Below are positions 1 to 6,788 of a stretch of DNA of 6,788 nucleotides, in pieces (the first letter of the stretch is position 1; every line of letters begins with the position of its first letter). The notes under the pieces are model-generated. The model was not told where the DNA came from. It did not search any database and saw only the letters and a list, made by a program, of their open reading frames with translations. Source of the DNA: Gammaproteobacteria bacterium (lineage in GTDB: Bacteria > Pseudomonadota > Gammaproteobacteria > Acidiferrobacterales > Acidiferrobacteraceae). Location of the stretch: NCBI GenBank assembly GCA_028064935.1, contig JAPTWT010000138.1, positions 1 through 6,788 on the forward strand, written 5' to 3'. Both the position numbers and the translations under genes were made by a program.

Positions 1-551
1 CCTGTCGAGTAGTTCACCTGTACGCCGCGGTTGACCGCGTTCTCGCTGTTCCAGAGCAGGCCGCGCTCGATGTTCTGGTTCATCCAGCTCCAGGTGTACT
101 CGCCGCCCATGAGGGTCGGGAGCTTGCCGACCTCCACCGAGAAGTGGCTGGTCGGGGCGAGCGTGATATAGGCCTCCGGCACCGCCCCGTAGTAGTAGTT
201 GGGCACTGACGGGGTCGGCAGTATTGGTTCGCCGAGGGTCGGGAAGTTGTAGGAGCCGGCCATGACGAAGAACTGCACGAGACCGGTGGTCTTCTGCAGG
301 ATCATCTCGGCGTTGGTGATATCGAGCCGCGTGTGGCGATCGGTGCCGAACACGGCCGGGCCGGTGAGCCCCCCTACGGGATTGCTCTGCCAGGTGCCGG
401 CGGCGCTCAATACGCCCTCCGCCGATAGCGTCCCGAGCGGCCCGGCGGAAAAGTTGATGGCCTTGGGCGGGTTCAGGGTGGCATGGGCATGGGGGGCGGC
501 AAGGCCGAGCCCGCACAGTGCGACCGGTACCGCCAACAGTGATTTACGCAT
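1..551 (-). CDS. Outer-membrane beta-barrel (porin-like) protein, N-terminal part; C-terminus beyond window
   Basis: The minus strand is open from an ATG at 551-549 to the window edge, giving 183 codons with no stop. The first 24 residues are a clear Sec signal peptide: a basic start (MRKS), a hydrophobic core and an AHA cleavage site before TLNPP. The mature part alternates short amphipathic strands rich in aromatic residues with Gly/Pro/Asn turns, as in beta-barrels. It includes a GKLPTLMGGEYTWSW stretch followed by MNQNIERGLLWN, resembling the OmpL-like BBP2 porin family (recognised from memory, not searched). The start is set by a GAGGAAGG ribosome site a few bases upstream. An in-frame ATG 15 bases earlier would bury that site in the coding region. 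The likely role is a diffusion pore or outer-membrane channel; the substrate is unknown. The gene diverges from the urease operon, so it is not part of that transcript. The exported beta-barrel call is firm; the exact family is less so. Confidence 0.72.
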   Translation of the reverse strand, partial: MRKSLLAVPVALCGLGLAAPHAHATLNPPKAINFSAGPLGTLSAEGVLSAAGTWQSNPVGGLTGPAVFGTDRHTRLDITNAEMILQKTTGLVQFFVMAGSYNFPTLGEPILPTPSVPNYYYGAVPEAYITLAPTSHFSVEVGKLPTLMGGEYTWSWMNQNIERGLLWNSENAVNRGVQVNYST

Positions 552-555
552 GATG

Positions 556-564
556 TCCTTCCTC
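556..564 (-). promoter_or_regulatory. Ribosome binding site of the left porin-like gene
   Basis: Reading the minus strand, GAGGAAGGA sits 4 bases before the ATG at 551. It supports that start over the in-frame ATG at 566-564, which would overlap this Shine-Dalgarno sequence. Confidence 0.6.
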
Positions 565-584
565 ATTGTCGAACTCTCATTGTC
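562..584. repeat. 9-bp direct repeat, two copies 14 bp apart
   Basis: CTCATTGTC occurs at 562-570 and again at 576-584 (GACAATGAG on the minus strand), separated by 5 bp. The proximal copy abuts the ribosome binding site of the left porin-like gene. The copies could be half-sites for a regulator or a small duplication. No T-tract or hairpin is associated with them. Confidence 0.5.
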
Positions 585-774
585 AAGGCGCCCTGGGTGG
601 CACATGCCTCGTCCATTTACTATGGTTTCCCGAGGCGCCTGTTTATGGTGTCTCGTCCCTGCGACGGTCTCGCCGAGATGCGGACCGCATGGAATCCTTG
701 GGCTCCCTCCCAAAACGGTAACCGCCTCGCGGCGGAACGCGAAGGATACCGTCGGCGCCGGTTTTGGCAAGTCC

Positions 775-812
775 CAAGCCCCTGAAGTACCCTTCAACCC
801 CTATCGGGCTTG
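775..812. repeat. Nested inverted repeat
   Basis: CAAGCCC (775-781) pairs with GGGCTTG (806-812). Inside it, TGAAG (783-787) pairs with CTTCA (792-796) around a 4-base loop. As RNA this could form a two-tier stem-loop in a ureD leader transcript, or it could serve as a protein-binding site. Its function is unknown. Confidence 0.4.
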
Positions 813-840
813 CGCGGGCGCCTACTGTCGTGGCAGCTCC

Positions 841-849
841 TGCAATAAT
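841..849 (+). promoter_or_regulatory. Candidate extended -10 promoter element for the urease operon
   Basis: TGCAATAAT matches the extended -10 consensus TGnTATAAT except at the first hexamer base. It lies in one of the few A/T-rich patches of the intergenic region and points towards ureD. No good -35 hexamer is found 16-18 bp upstream. If used, it would give a leader of more than 400 nt that contains the hairpin at 1130-1174. The call is weak. Confidence 0.2.
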
Positions 850-1129
850 CGTTCCGAGAATACAGTGCCCCGGCACGCAGAAAGGCTTGAGTCGCGCCGA
901 CGAGTCTGCTTTGATGGGCCCCCTTCGCGGGAGACGCAAGCGCCTCCGGGAGGGGCGCCGTGGCCGTAGCGGGTTCGTTGCCGGTGCATCGGCGACGTGG
1001 CCATGGGCCGCGGTGGCCGAGGGCGCCGCGGGGGCGGGGGTCACACGCCCATTTGCGGTGCACGAATGGATGTCATTGCCCACAAATAGCGCAAGTGGCC
1101 CCTTCGGCTGCGGGTCTTTCATGAGCCGG

Positions 1130-1174
1130 TCGCGCCGTGTCGGGCGGGCCCGGGGACGCGGCTGCGATTTTTTT
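1130..1174 (+). terminator. Terminator-like hairpin with U-tract upstream of ureD (possible attenuator)
   Basis: CGCGCCGTGTC (1131-1141) pairs with GACGCGGCTGCG (1155-1166), giving 11 base pairs with one T-G wobble and a single bulged T at 1163. A further T-A pair (1130 with 1167) extends the stem. A 13-base loop lies between the arms. Seven T's follow immediately (1168-1174). This is the shape of an intrinsic terminator reading towards ureD. No gene precedes it on this strand, so it either ends an uncharacterised short transcript or acts as an attenuator in a long urease leader. The pairing is seen directly; the role is inferred. Confidence 0.55.
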
Positions 1175-1272
1175 AAAGGTCCGCGCGTGGCGGGCTGCGC
1201 GCCGGGCATGCCTGCGAACCCCCGCCGGTTCTATCGGGGCGGGCGCCCGCTGACGCCCAGCCGCCGTTGCGC

Positions 1273-1283
1273 GAGGAGAGAGG
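1273..1283 (+). promoter_or_regulatory. Ribosome binding site of ureD
   Basis: The purine run GAGGAGAGAGG ends 4 bases before the ATG at 1288; its GGAG core (1275-1278) is 9 bases from that ATG. It decides the start: the upstream in-frame TTG at 1267 would lie before this site and would add seven residues (LREERGG) that merely translate it. Confidence 0.7.
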
Positions 1284-1287
1284 TGGC

Positions 1288-2115
1288 ATGCGAAACTCGG
1301 ATGGCGGATGGGATGCGTCCCTGGCCCTGCGCTTTGCCCGCAGGGGGGCGCGCACTGCGCTTGTCGCCAATTGCCACCATGGGCCCGCGCGTGTGCAGCG
1401 CCCGTTTTATCCGGAAGGTCCGGAATGCGTGCACGCCTACCTTCTGCACCCACCAGGCGGTTATGTCGGGGGCGACAGCCAGGTCCTCGACGTGCGCTGC
1501 GAGCGTGATGCCGCGGTGCTGCTCACGACGCCCGCCGCCACGAAATTTTACAAAACATTAGGACCATGCGTGCGCCAACGGATGGCCTTCGCGCTCGCGG
1601 CGGGCGCGCGCCTCGAGTGGTTGCCGATGGAGGCGATCGTGTTTCATGAGGCGCGCGTGCGCAGCACCCTACGCATAGACCTCGGTGCGGGGGCATCCTT
1701 CGCCGGTTGGGACATCGTGTGTCTCGGGCGTCCGGCAAGCCATGAGCCGTTCGTATCGGGGGTCTTCGATCAGCATTTCAGTGTCTGGCGCGAGGGCCTC
1801 CCGTTGTGGGTGGAGCATGCCGTTTACGAGGGCGGCTCCGCGGTTCTCCGGCAAAAGTACGGCCTTGGCGGCGCCTGCGTATACGCGACCTTCGTTTGCA
1901 CCAAAATGGGTGAATTCGATGCCGCCGCGTTGCGTGCCTTGTGTGGCGATGGTCCCGAGCCCTTGTCGTTCAGTGAGAATGGCGACATACTCGTTGCCCG
2001 CTACCTTGGCGAAAGCGCGCAGCGCGCCCGCGATGCGCTGACGCGGGTATGGCATATCGTTCGGCGCGCGCACTTCGGTGTGGGCGCCTGTGAGCCGAGG
2101 ATCTGGCAAACCTAG
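1288..2115 (+). CDS. ureD: Urease accessory protein UreD (UreH), activation-complex scaffold
   Basis: This 275-residue protein has the usual UreD length. UreD binds apo-urease and, with UreF and UreG, forms the complex that inserts nickel into the active site. It is thought to provide the tunnel through which nickel passes from UreG to UreC. Family features are visible: [12 protein letters not shown] at residues 52-63, then a [11 protein letters not shown] segment, the [14 protein letters not shown] stretch, [12 protein letters not shown], and a conserved-looking aromatic segment near VFDQHFSVW. The ATG at 1288 was chosen over the in-frame TTG at 1267 because a strong purine-rich ribosome site lies between them. 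It is the first gene of the operon and is followed after 14 bases by ureA. Nothing looks broken. The protein acts in the cytoplasm. Confidence 0.95.
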   Translation: MRNSDGGWDASLALRFARRGARTALVANCHHGPARVQRPFYPEGPECVHAYLLHPPGGYVGGDSQVLDVRCERDAAVLLTTPAATKFYKTLGPCVRQRMAFALAAGARLEWLPMEAIVFHEARVRSTLRIDLGAGASFAGWDIVCLGRPASHEPFVSGVFDQHFSVWREGLPLWVEHAVYEGGSAVLRQKYGLGGACVYATFVCTKMGEFDAAALRALCGDGPEPLSFSENGDILVARYLGESAQRARDALTRVWHIVRRAHFGVGACEPRIWQT

Positions 2116-2129
2116 ATAGGATCGACGCG

Positions 2130-2432
2130 ATGGATTTGCTGCCCCAGGAACGGGATAAGCTTTTGATCTTCACCGCGGCGCTGGTCGCCGAACGGCGGCG
2201 CGCGCGCGGCCTGAAACTGAACTATCCCGAGGCCGTGGCCTTCATCAGCGCGGCGCTGCTCGAGGGCGCGCGCGACGGGCGCAGCGTGGCCGATCTCATG
2301 AGCTACGGGACCACGATACTGACGCGCGAAGACGTCATGCCGGGTGTGGCCGACATGGTGGGCGAGGTGCAGGTCGAGGCCACCTTTCCCGACGGTACCA
2401 AGCTTGTGACCGTGCACAATCCCATTTTGTGA
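2130..2432 (+). CDS. ureA: Urease gamma subunit
   Basis: This 100-residue protein has the normal length of a free-standing bacterial urease gamma subunit. It carries no catalytic residues itself; it packs against UreC in the (alpha-beta-gamma)3 trimer that hydrolyses urea. The sequence is typical throughout: [20 protein letters not shown] at the start, [14 protein letters not shown], then [11 protein letters not shown], the [12 protein letters not shown] segment and the [18 protein letters not shown] end. An AGGA ribosome site lies 8 bases before the ATG. The gene begins 14 bases after ureD, and its stop codon lies 8 bases before the ureB start. The separate gamma and beta genes argue against a fused Helicobacter-type arrangement. 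Confidence 0.98.
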   Translation: MDLLPQERDKLLIFTAALVAERRRARGLKLNYPEAVAFISAALLEGARDGRSVADLMSYGTTILTREDVMPGVADMVGEVQVEATFPDGTKLVTVHNPIL

Positions 2433-2440
2433 GAGGCGCG

Positions 2441-2748
2441 ATGACGGTAGGCGAGATCGATACCGCGGGTCATGATGTGCGTCTGAACAATGGGCGCGTG
2501 CCGACGCGTCTGGTGGTGGCCAATCGCGGTGACCGCCCGATCCAGGTCGGTTCCCATTATCATTTCTACGAGACGAACGAGGCGCTGGTGTTCGACCGCG
2601 CCCTAAGCCGTGGCGGTCGTCTCAACATCCCTGCGGGGACCGCCCTGCGTTTCGAGCCGGGACAGAGCCGCGAGGTGGAACTTATCCCCTACGAGGGTCT
2701 GCGGCGTGTGTTCGGTTTTCGGGGCCTGGTGATGGGGGAACTCGACGC

Positions 2749-2752
<4 letters not shown>
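2441..2752 (+). CDS. ureB: Urease beta subunit
   Basis: This 103-residue structural subunit of urease forms part of the (alpha-beta-gamma)3 assembly. Recognisable parts are the N-terminal M-x-x-GEI, the [11 protein letters not shown] block at residues 32-42, [13 protein letters not shown], and the GFRGLVMG end. The ATG at 2441 aligns with the family's usual M-I-P-G-E start and has GAGAGG just upstream. The in-frame GTG at 2429, overlapping the ureA stop, would add only four residues (MRGA) and has no ribosome site, so it was rejected. The stop overlaps the ureC start by 4 bases (ATGA), which suggests translational coupling and matched subunit amounts. Confidence 0.97.
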
Positions 2753-4452
<1,700 letters not shown>

Positions 4453-4454
4453 GC

Positions 4455-4898
4455 ATGGATGCCGTGCGCCGGGTGACGAGCCATGCCGATGCCGATGTGC
4501 CCTGGCAGGCGGTGCTGACCCTGCCTTTCGAGCGGCGTGTGAAGAGCCGCCAGCGTGCCGTGCTCGATGACGGTGGGGAGGTGCATCTGGATCTGCCGCG
4601 CGGCCGCGCCCTGCGCGATGGTGACCGGTTGCGCGCCGAGGATGGGCTTGTCATTCTGGTGCGCGCCGCCGCGGAATGCCTAAGCCAGGCGGCAAGCGAT
4701 GAGCCGCTCTCGCTGGCGCGCGCCTGCTACCATCTCGGCAACCGCCACGTCCCCGTGCAGATCGAGGTGGGTGCGGTGGCTTATCTCGCAGACCACGTGC
4801 TCGATGCCATGGTCCGGCAGCTGGGGCTTTGCGTGACGGCCCGCACCGGACCGTTCGAGCCGGAGGGCGGGGCCTATGGACATCACCACCATGAATGA
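4455..4898 (+). CDS. ureE: Urease accessory protein UreE, nickel metallochaperone
   Basis: This 147-residue nickel chaperone hands Ni(II) to UreG and the urease activation complex. The N-terminal peptide-binding-like domain (KSRQRAVLDDGGEVHLDLPRG, then LRDGDRL) and the C-terminal metal-binding domain (YHLGNRHVPVQIE around residues 92-104, [21 protein letters not shown]) are both clear. The interface histidine of the HLGNRH block and the histidine of DHVLD are present. In contrast to the long His-rich tail of the Klebsiella protein, the tail here is just HHHHE. The ATG at 4455 lies 2 bases after the ureC stop with no obvious ribosome site, so translation is probably coupled to ureC. An in-frame TTG at 4401 lies inside ureC and its extension does not look like UreE. 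The 3' end overlaps ureF by 23 bases. Confidence 0.95.
   Translation: MDAVRRVTSHADADVPWQAVLTLPFERRVKSRQRAVLDDGGEVHLDLPRGRALRDGDRLRAEDGLVILVRAAAECLSQAASDEPLSLARACYHLGNRHVPVQIEVGAVAYLADHVLDAMVRQLGLCVTARTGPFEPEGGAYGHHHHE
4862..4866 (+). promoter_or_regulatory. Ribosome binding site of ureF, inside the ureE 3' end
   Basis: GGAGG lies 9 bases before the ATG at 4876 and within the last codons of ureE. It supports 4876 over the internal ATG at 4891, which lacks a Shine-Dalgarno sequence at normal spacing. Confidence 0.5.
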
Positions 4899-5562
4899 CG
4901 CGGTGGTGCTCTGCCAGACCCTGCGGCTTGCGAGCCCGGCCTTGCCCATCGGCGCCTACAGTTATTCGCAGGGGCTCGAGACCGCGGTCGCCAAGGGCTG
5001 GGTGGTGGATGAATCCACGGCGCGCGATTGGATAGAGGGTCTCCTGCGGCTTGCCATCGCGCGCCTCGATCTACCGCTTTTGGTTCGCTTACGTCGCGCG
5101 CTGGCGACTCATGACCATGCGCGACTGGTGTTCTGGAGCCACTATTTGCGGGCGAGCCGCGAGGCCCGCGAACTCGCCGATGAAGACCGCATGTTGGGCG
5201 CGGGCCTTCTGCGGCTCTTGGGTGACGACTCGTGGGCGCAGCAGGCCTGTGCGGCCGATGTCCCGCCAAGCCTCCCCTTGGGATTCGCGGCGGCAGGTCT
5301 GGCCTGGGGTCTCCCGGAGCAGGCGGCGTTGACCGCTTATGCCTGGTCGTGGCTCGAGAATCAGGTGGCGGCGGCCATGAAGACCATACCGCTTGGGCAA
5401 AGCGCCGGCCAGCGCCTCTTGAGTGGGGCGCTCGAGCCGCTCGCGCGCGCGGTCACGTGTGCCCCGGGGATCGCCGACGACGACCTGGGCGCGCTCGCCC
5501 CGGGTTTTGCCATCGCCTGCGCCCATCACGAGACCCAATACACGCGGCTCTTTCGGTCATGA
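4876..5562 (+). CDS. ureF: Urease accessory protein UreF, activation-complex GTPase modulator
   Basis: This 228-residue all-helical protein bridges UreD and UreG in the pre-activation complex and controls GTP use by UreG. The family's signature N-terminal stretch, [18 protein letters not shown], covers residues 18-35. Further on are [35 protein letters not shown], the [22 protein letters not shown] block, and the typical end [12 protein letters not shown]. The start at 4876 has GGAGG 9 bases upstream; starting at 4891 would shorten the protein by five residues and cannot be excluded. The gene overlaps the ureE end by 23 bases, and its stop overlaps the ureG start by 4 bases (ATGA). It looks intact. 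Confidence 0.95.
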   Translation: MDITTMNDAVVLCQTLRLASPALPIGAYSYSQGLETAVAKGWVVDESTARDWIEGLLRLAIARLDLPLLVRLRRALATHDHARLVFWSHYLRASREARELADEDRMLGAGLLRLLGDDSWAQQACAADVPPSLPLGFAAAGLAWGLPEQAALTAYAWSWLENQVAAAMKTIPLGQSAGQRLLSGALEPLARAVTCAPGIADDDLGALAPGFAIACAHHETQYTRLFRS

Positions 5563-6194
5563 GCACGCACCATCATCGGGGACCCTTGCGGGTGGGTGTC
5601 GGTGGGCCGGTTGGTTCCGGCAAGACCGCGCTCGTCGACGCCTTGTGCAAAGCGATGCGCGAGCGCCACGACATCGCGGTGGTCACCAATGACATCTATA
5701 CGCGCGAGGACGCCGAGTTCCTGATGCGCAGCGGCGCCCTGCCCGTCGAGCGCATCGTCGGCGTCGAGACCGGGGGTTGCCCCCATACCGCGATCCGCGA
5801 GGACGCCTCCATGAACCTTGCCGCGGTCGACGACCTGACGCGGCGCTTCCCAGCCCTCGACATCCTGTTCATCGAAAGCGGGGGCGACAATCTGAGCGCC
5901 ACCTTCAGCCCCGAGCTCTCCGACCTCACGCTCTATGTCATTGACGTTGCCGCCGGCGACAAGATCCCGCGCAAGGGCGGTCCGGGGATCACCCGCTCGG
6001 ACCTGCTCGTCATCAACAAGATCGACCTGGCACCCCACGTCGGGGCCTCTCTCGATGTCATGCGTCGTGATGCCGCGCGCATGCGTGGCGAGCGGCCCTT
6101 TGTCTTCACCAACCTGAAGACCGGGGAGGGCGTGCCCGAGGTCGTGGCCTTCATCGAACGCGAGGGGGGCGCGCAACCTTCGCTGCTCCCTTAA
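5559..6194 (+). CDS. ureG: Urease accessory protein UreG, nickel-dependent GTPase
   Basis: This 211-residue SIMIBI-class GTPase dimerises around nickel and GTP and releases the metal into urease. Visible motifs are the P-loop GPVGSGKT (residues 16-23), [14 protein letters not shown] (from residue 42), the nickel-binding Cys74-Pro75-His76 in [31 protein letters not shown] (from Glu106), and the guanine-specificity NKID (153-156). A short N-terminal HHH (residues 4-6) may help hold metal. The ATG at 5559 overlaps the ureF stop (ATGA) and has no clear ribosome site, so translation is probably coupled. The same frame is open back to 5232, but that part lies inside ureF and is not UreG-like. This is the last gene of the operon. 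Confidence 0.98.
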   Translation: MSTHHHRGPLRVGVGGPVGSGKTALVDALCKAMRERHDIAVVTNDIYTREDAEFLMRSGALPVERIVGVETGGCPHTAIREDASMNLAAVDDLTRRFPALDILFIESGGDNLSATFSPELSDLTLYVIDVAAGDKIPRKGGPGITRSDLLVINKIDLAPHVGASLDVMRRDAARMRGERPFVFTNLKTGEGVPEVVAFIEREGGAQPSLLP

Positions 6195-6228
6195 GGGGCG
6201 GCCGCGGCTCGCTCCTGCACTCGAATTG

Positions 6229-6243
6229 GGCGTCGGCGACGCC
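6229..6243 (+). terminator. Weak hairpin after ureG, possible operon terminator
   Basis: GGCGTC pairs perfectly with GACGCC around a GGC loop, 35 bases after the ureG stop. The bases that follow (TGTCTTC) are only partly T-rich, so it may pause or terminate polymerase weakly, or may just be a chance GC-rich dyad. Confidence 0.3.
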
Positions 6244-6319
6244 TGTCTTCATCACCCTTCTGATCTCAAGCCCTTTACGGTTCTCGAATACAACACGCTC
6301 ATTGCCTCCTCATCCGTGG

Positions 6320-6335
6320 TGGCATCGTTCTTGCT
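6320..6335 (+). promoter_or_regulatory. Sigma-54 (RpoN) -24/-12 promoter upstream of the downstream porin-like gene
   Basis: TGGCATCGTTCTTGCT fits the RpoN consensus TGGCAC-N5-TTGCW: the invariant GG and GC are separated by exactly 10 bases, and both the TGGCA and TTGCT blocks are complete. Transcription would start about 12 bases beyond the GC, near 6346, leaving a leader of about 30 bases that carries the ribosome site at 6362-6370 before the ATG at 6375. RpoN promoters need an enhancer-binding activator such as NtrC, so nitrogen control of the gene is plausible but inferred. Confidence 0.6.
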
Positions 6336-6361
6336 GATGGGGGCTCCTCGAACAATCAAAC

Positions 6362-6370
6362 GGGGAGGAA
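6362..6370 (+). promoter_or_regulatory. Ribosome binding site of the downstream porin-like gene
   Basis: GGGGAGGAA lies 4 bases before the ATG at 6375 and contains a full GGAGG. It fixes the start of the signal-peptide-bearing protein. Confidence 0.65.
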
Positions 6371-6374
6371 CCCA

Positions 6375-6788
6375 ATGCATACCAGGAATCATCTAAAGAT
6401 CATCCGCCGTTCACTCGCGCTAGCGATGATGGCGGGCCTTGTTCCGGCCATGGCCGCGACGCACAATGCCACGACCGTGGACGGGATCTCGATCTCCGGT
6501 TACATCGATCCTACGTACATCTATAATCAGGATGCTCAGGTGAGCTCCTTTTTCTTTGCCGACCGCAACTCGCCATACACTTATTATCACAGCACATTCG
6601 GGGATCTCTATCTCGACTTCAACAAGAAGTTCGGCAATGGCGGATCGATCGATATCCAGATCATGCCGACGCGCGGCTACGGCGGCAGCTTTGGAAGTCC
6701 GGGTACCTCTCATGCCGCCAACAGCATCATCAACGCCGCCGTCCTGACCCTGCCGGTGAGTAAGGAGGTCGACTTCATCGCCGGCCAG
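6375..6788 (+). CDS. Outer-membrane beta-barrel (porin-like) protein, N-terminal part; C-terminus beyond window
   Basis: An open frame of 138 codons runs off the window without a stop. It begins with a signal peptide of about 27 residues: a basic start, a hydrophobic core ending MMAGLVPAMA, and cleavage likely after AMA. The mature part starts with VDGISISGYIDPTYIYN, a typical first strand of a proteobacterial outer-membrane barrel. It continues with LYLDFNKKFGNGGSIDIQIM and ends at VDFIAGQ, matching the general pattern of OmpL-like BBP2 porins (recognised from memory). A strong ribosome site and a sigma-54-type promoter precede it. Its layout resembles the left flanking protein in matching blocks, so the two may be paralogues. 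The substrate is unknown; a role in letting urea or other small nitrogen compounds cross the outer membrane is conjecture from position and promoter type. Confidence 0.7.
   Translation, partial: MHTRNHLKIIRRSLALAMMAGLVPAMAATHNATTVDGISISGYIDPTYIYNQDAQVSSFFFADRNSPYTYYHSTFGDLYLDFNKKFGNGGSIDIQIMPTRGYGGSFGSPGTSHAANSIINAAVLTLPVSKEVDFIAGQ

Larger units (their letters stand above)
552..1287. other. Long divergent intergenic region with no convincing gene
   Basis: This 736-bp stretch separates the minus-strand porin-like gene from ureD. Open frames cross it on both strands, but their translations are rich in Arg, Pro, Ala and Gly, have no recognisable domain or well-placed ribosome site, and overlap each other, as expected from high-GC non-coding DNA. 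What can be seen is: inverted repeats (GCCTCG at 606-611 with CGAGGC at 631-636; TTGGG at 698-702 with CCCAA at 709-713; a nested one at 775-812); a weak extended -10 candidate at 841-849; and a terminator-like hairpin at 1130-1174. It should hold the promoters for both divergent units, but none is clear-cut. Confidence 0.6.
6195..6374. other. Intergenic region between ureG and the downstream porin-like gene
   Basis: This 180-bp stretch contains no gene. It holds a small GC-rich hairpin (6229-6243) with only a poor T-rich tail, a loose NtrC-like dyad (6216-6232), a sigma-54-type promoter match (6320-6335) and the ribosome site of the next gene (6362-6370). Its arrangement suggests that the downstream gene has its own promoter and is not just read through from ureG. 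Confidence 0.6.

Noticed and set aside
581..586. TTGACA on the minus strand as a -35 box for the left porin gene
   Set aside because: No -10 hexamer lies 16-18 bp downstream; that position falls on the ribosome binding site.
765..782. Second sigma-54-like element (TGGCAAGTCCCAAGCC on +, GGGCTTGGGACTTGCC on -)
   Set aside because: GG-N10-GC spacing is met on both strands, but the + strand lacks TTGC and the - strand lacks TGGCA. It is also hundreds of bases from either start codon and overlaps an inverted repeat that could create the match by chance.
262..969. 235-codon + strand open frame
   Set aside because: It runs antisense through the left porin gene and into the intergenic region. Composition is Arg/Pro/Ser-rich, with no domain and no ribosome site.
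643..1209. 188-codon minus-strand open frame
   Set aside because: Low-complexity Arg/Pro/Ala composition typical of high-GC non-coding DNA; no domain recognised, and it overlaps another equally unconvincing frame on the + strand.
764..1561. 265-codon + strand open frame from a TTG
   Set aside because: It overlaps the first 274 bases of ureD in a different frame, and its translation has no recognisable family.
5232..5558. N-terminal extension of UreG by 109 codons (possible fusion)
   Set aside because: The extension lies entirely inside ureF in another frame and is Arg/Gly/Pro-rich. The UreG family starts at about the ATG at 5559.

Overview
The window is a high-GC bacterial segment carrying a complete seven-gene urease operon on the + strand, ureD-ureA-ureB-ureC-ureE-ureF-ureG (1288-6194). 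On each side lies a truncated gene for an outer-membrane beta-barrel protein. Three things point to a Gram-negative proteobacterium: separate gamma, beta and alpha urease subunits, the D-A-B-C-E-F-G gene order, and exported porin-like flanking genes. I cannot name a genus; an environmental gamma- or betaproteobacterium is a guess.

Layout. Positions 1-551 (minus strand) hold the N-terminal 183 codons of a secreted beta-barrel porin-like protein, transcribed away from the urease genes. Positions 552-1287 are a long (736 bp) divergent intergenic stretch with no convincing gene. It contains several inverted repeats and, about 110 bp before ureD, a terminator-like hairpin followed by seven T's on the + strand. 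Positions 1288-6194 are the urease operon, tightly packed with 4-bp ATGA overlaps at ureB/ureC and ureF/ureG, a 23-bp overlap at ureE/ureF, and gaps of 2 to 14 bp elsewhere. Positions 6195-6374 are an intergenic region with a good -24/-12 (sigma-54-type) promoter match. Positions 6375-6788 hold the first 138 codons of a second signal-peptide-bearing beta-barrel protein, which runs off the window.

How the genes work together. UreA, UreB and UreC form the (alpha-beta-gamma) urease that hydrolyses urea to ammonia and carbamate. UreD, UreF and UreG form the apo-urease activation complex. UreE delivers nickel, and UreG hydrolyses GTP while the bridging lysine of UreC is carbamylated and two Ni ions are inserted. 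Every catalytic and metal-binding residue checked in UreC is present, and its numbering matches the Klebsiella aerogenes enzyme exactly, so the enzyme should be functional. No urea or nickel transporter and no regulator lies inside the window.

The core is a conventional urease operon; I do not see a new enzyme system. The points worth following up lie in the non-coding DNA and the flanks: a probable sigma-54 promoter on the downstream porin gene, a possible attenuator in the ureD leader, and the bracketing of the operon by two apparently related outer-membrane proteins.
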